In this document: positions 4,590 to 5,982 of the stretch, piece by piece
How positions within the stretch are numbered: position 1 is the first letter of the stretch
How the letters are laid out: each line of letters begins with the position of its first letter
Source of the DNA: Thioalkalivibrio sp.
Lineage (GTDB): Bacteria; Pseudomonadota; Gammaproteobacteria; Ectothiorhodospirales; Ectothiorhodospiraceae
Direction: 5' to 3'
DNA: 5,982 nucleotides
Assembly (NCBI GenBank): GCA_018224485.1
Contig: JAGTVE010000279.1
Coordinates: 1 to 5,982 of the forward strand
Program-made: the position numbers and the translations under genes
Notes under the pieces: generated by a model
Databases searched by the model: none
The model's input: the letters and a program-made list of their open reading frames with translations, nothing else
Told to the model about the DNA's origin: nothing

Positions 4590-5982
4590 ATGCCCTCCGT
4601 TTCTCTTCCCGACGGCAGCCGCCGCGAATACGACGCGCCGGTCTCCGTACTGGACGTTGCCCGCGACATCGGACCGGGTCTGGCGAAGGCCGCGCTGGCC
4701 GGCAAGGTCGACGGACAGTTGGTGGATGTCCGACACGAGATCAGCGCTGACGTGGATTTGGCGATCGTGACCGACCGTGACCCGGAGGGTGTCGACATCA
4801 TCCGGCATTCCACCGCGCACCTGCTCGCGCAGGCGGTGAAGGAGCTGTTCCCGAGCGCCCAGGTGACCATTGGCCCGGTGATCGAGGACGGCTTCTACTA
4901 CGACTTCGCGTTCGAACGCGCCTTTACGCCGGAAGATCTTGAAAAGCTTGAAAAGCGGATGAAGGAGCTTGCCAAGGCCGACCTCCCGGTCGAACGCTCG
5001 GTGATGGAGCGCGACGAGGCCGCCGTCTACTTCCGCAACATGGGCGAGGAGTACAAGGCGGAGATCATCGAGAGCATTCCGGAGGAGCAGGAGATCTCCC
5101 TGTACCGCCAGGGTGACTTCGTCGACCTGTGCCGCGGGCCGCACATCCCGTCGACCGGCCGCCTCAGGGCCTTCAAGCTGACCAAGGTCGCGGGGGCATA
5201 CTGGCGGGGTGACTCGAACAACGAGATGCTGCAGCGCATCTACGGTACCGCGTGGCCGAACAAGGAACAGCTGAAGGCCTACCTGGAACAGCTGCGCGAG
5301 GCGGAACGCCGTGACCACCGCCGCATCGGCGCGGAGCTCGACCTGTTCTCGATCCAGGAGGATGCCGGCGGCGGGCTGGTCTTCTGGCATCCGAAGGGCG
5401 CCCGGATCCGTCGCGTGATCGAGCAGTTCTGGTTCGATCTGCACGAGCGCGCCGGCTACGACTTCGTGGTGACGCCGCACATCGCCAACCTGGATCTCTG
5501 GAAGACCTCGGGACACGCGGACTTCTATGCGGACTCGATGTACGAGCCGATGGAGGATGAAAACCAGGCCTTCCAGCTGAAGCCGATGAACTGTCCGTTC
5601 CACGTGCTGGTGTACAAGGATCGCCTGCGGTCCTATCGGGACCTGCCGCTGCGCTGGGGCGAGATGGGCACGGTCTACCGGCGCGAGATGTCGGGGGCAT
5701 TGCATGGCCTGATGCGGGTGCGCGGCTTCACCCAGGACGATGCCCACATCTTCTGCCGCGAGGACCAGATCGAGTCCGAGATCATCGGCGTGCTAGAGCT
5801 GACGCTGGAGCTCTTGAACGCGTTCGGATTCAAGGACTTCGACATCAATCTTTCCACGAAGCCTGAAGATGCGGTCGGGTCCGACCGGATCTGGGAGCAC
5901 GCCACCTCGGCCCTGCGCTCGGCGATCGAGAAGAAGGGGTTGGACTACACGCTGGACGAGGGCGGCGGCGCCTTCTACGGTC
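4590..5982 (+). CDS. thrS: Threonyl-tRNA synthetase, 3' end outside the window
   Basis: The enzyme charges tRNA-Thr with threonine in the cytoplasm as a class II dimer. The first 464 of an expected 640 or so residues are present; the frame stays open to the window edge. The domains in order are TGS (about 1-61), the editing domain and the start of the catalytic core. The editing domain has H73, H77, C181 and H185 in HSTAH and CRGPH, so it should clear Ser-tRNA-Thr. The catalytic core starts near 243, and motif 2 lies around YRREMSGALHG (363-373). Zinc ligands C335 (MNCPFH) and H386 (DDAHIFC) are visible. The third zinc His, motif 3 and the anticodon-binding domain lie beyond the window. The core reads MNCPFH and YRxExSGALHG rather than the E. 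coli MNCPGH and HRNEPSG forms, placing it in the other common bacterial ThrRS subgroup. In many bacteria infC-rpmI-rplT follows, which cannot be checked here. Confidence 0.97.
   Translation, partial: MPSVSLPDGSRREYDAPVSVLDVARDIGPGLAKAALAGKVDGQLVDVRHEISADVDLAIVTDRDPEGVDIIRHSTAHLLAQAVKELFPSAQVTIGPVIEDGFYYDFAFERAFTPEDLEKLEKRMKELAKADLPVERSVMERDEAAVYFRNMGEEYKAEIIESIPEEQEISLYRQGDFVDLCRGPHIPSTGRLRAFKLTKVAGAYWRGDSNNEMLQRIYGTAWPNKEQLKAYLEQLREAERRDHRRIGAELDLFSIQEDAGGGLVFWHPKGARIRRVIEQFWFDLHERAGYDFVVTPHIANLDLWKTSGHADFYADSMYEPMEDENQAFQLKPMNCPFHVLVYKDRLRSYRDLPLRWGEMGTVYRREMSGALHGLMRVRGFTQDDAHIFCREDQIESEIIGVLELTLELLNAFGFKDFDINLSTKPEDAVGSDRIWEHATSALRSAIEKKGLDYTLDEGGGAFYG

Noticed and set aside
4250..4770. 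Plus-strand open frames of 166 and 119 codons spanning the gap before thrS
   Set aside because: They cross the end of the VTT-oxidoreductase gene, the REP pair and the thrS leader or start in other frames, with low-complexity Arg/Gly-rich products and no ribosome site.
4539..5747. Minus-strand open frame of 402 codons opposite thrS
   Set aside because: Codon-aligned shadow of thrS, whose sense frame is unmistakable across 464 residues.

Overview
This high-GC window looks like chromosomal DNA of a proteobacterium. My best guess is a gammaproteobacterium near Ectothiorhodospiraceae/Thioalkalivibrio. That rests on gene style, the repeat families (a GTAGGAGCG-type REP pair and a GTCATTGCGAG/GGCAATCCA-type inverted repeat) and remembered protein similarity, not on a search. 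No phage, IS, CRISPR, tRNA or rRNA feature is visible.

Layout. Positions 1-265 are non-coding and hold a structured two-arm inverted repeat (about 61-168). Positions 266-2008 are a minus-strand pair, read right to left. The first gene encodes an exported DUF3047-type protein (2008-1271). 42 bases later comes an ArsS-type radical SAM protein (1228-266). A 169-base divergent intergenic region (2009-2177) carries a perfect 7-bp hairpin abutting a perfect 12-bp palindrome. Positions 2178-4322 on the plus strand encode a 714-residue natural fusion: an N-terminal TVP38/TMEM64 (VTT) membrane domain joined to a complete FAD/NAD-linked disulfide oxidoreductase of the mercuric reductase/lipoamide dehydrogenase family. 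Positions 4323-4589 are non-coding, with a REPIN-like inverted REP pair, then a probable extended -10 promoter and a structured leader for thrS. thrS (4590 to the window end) encodes threonyl-tRNA synthetase and is cut off after 464 residues by the window edge.

How the genes may work together. thrS is housekeeping and probably independent. The divergent group (ArsS-like radical SAM enzyme, exported DUF3047 protein, membrane-tethered flavin disulfide reductase) looks like one functional neighbourhood centred on metal(loid) or thiol redox chemistry. ArsS is known from arsenosugar biosynthesis, but no arsM methyltransferase, ArsR regulator or arsenate reductase lies in the window, so the arsenic link is inferred from family membership. 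The most unusual protein is the fusion. It keeps the redox-active cysteine pair, but has Tyr where lipoamide dehydrogenase has its catalytic His, and it lacks the C-terminal vicinal cysteines of true mercuric reductase. Its substrate is therefore open.
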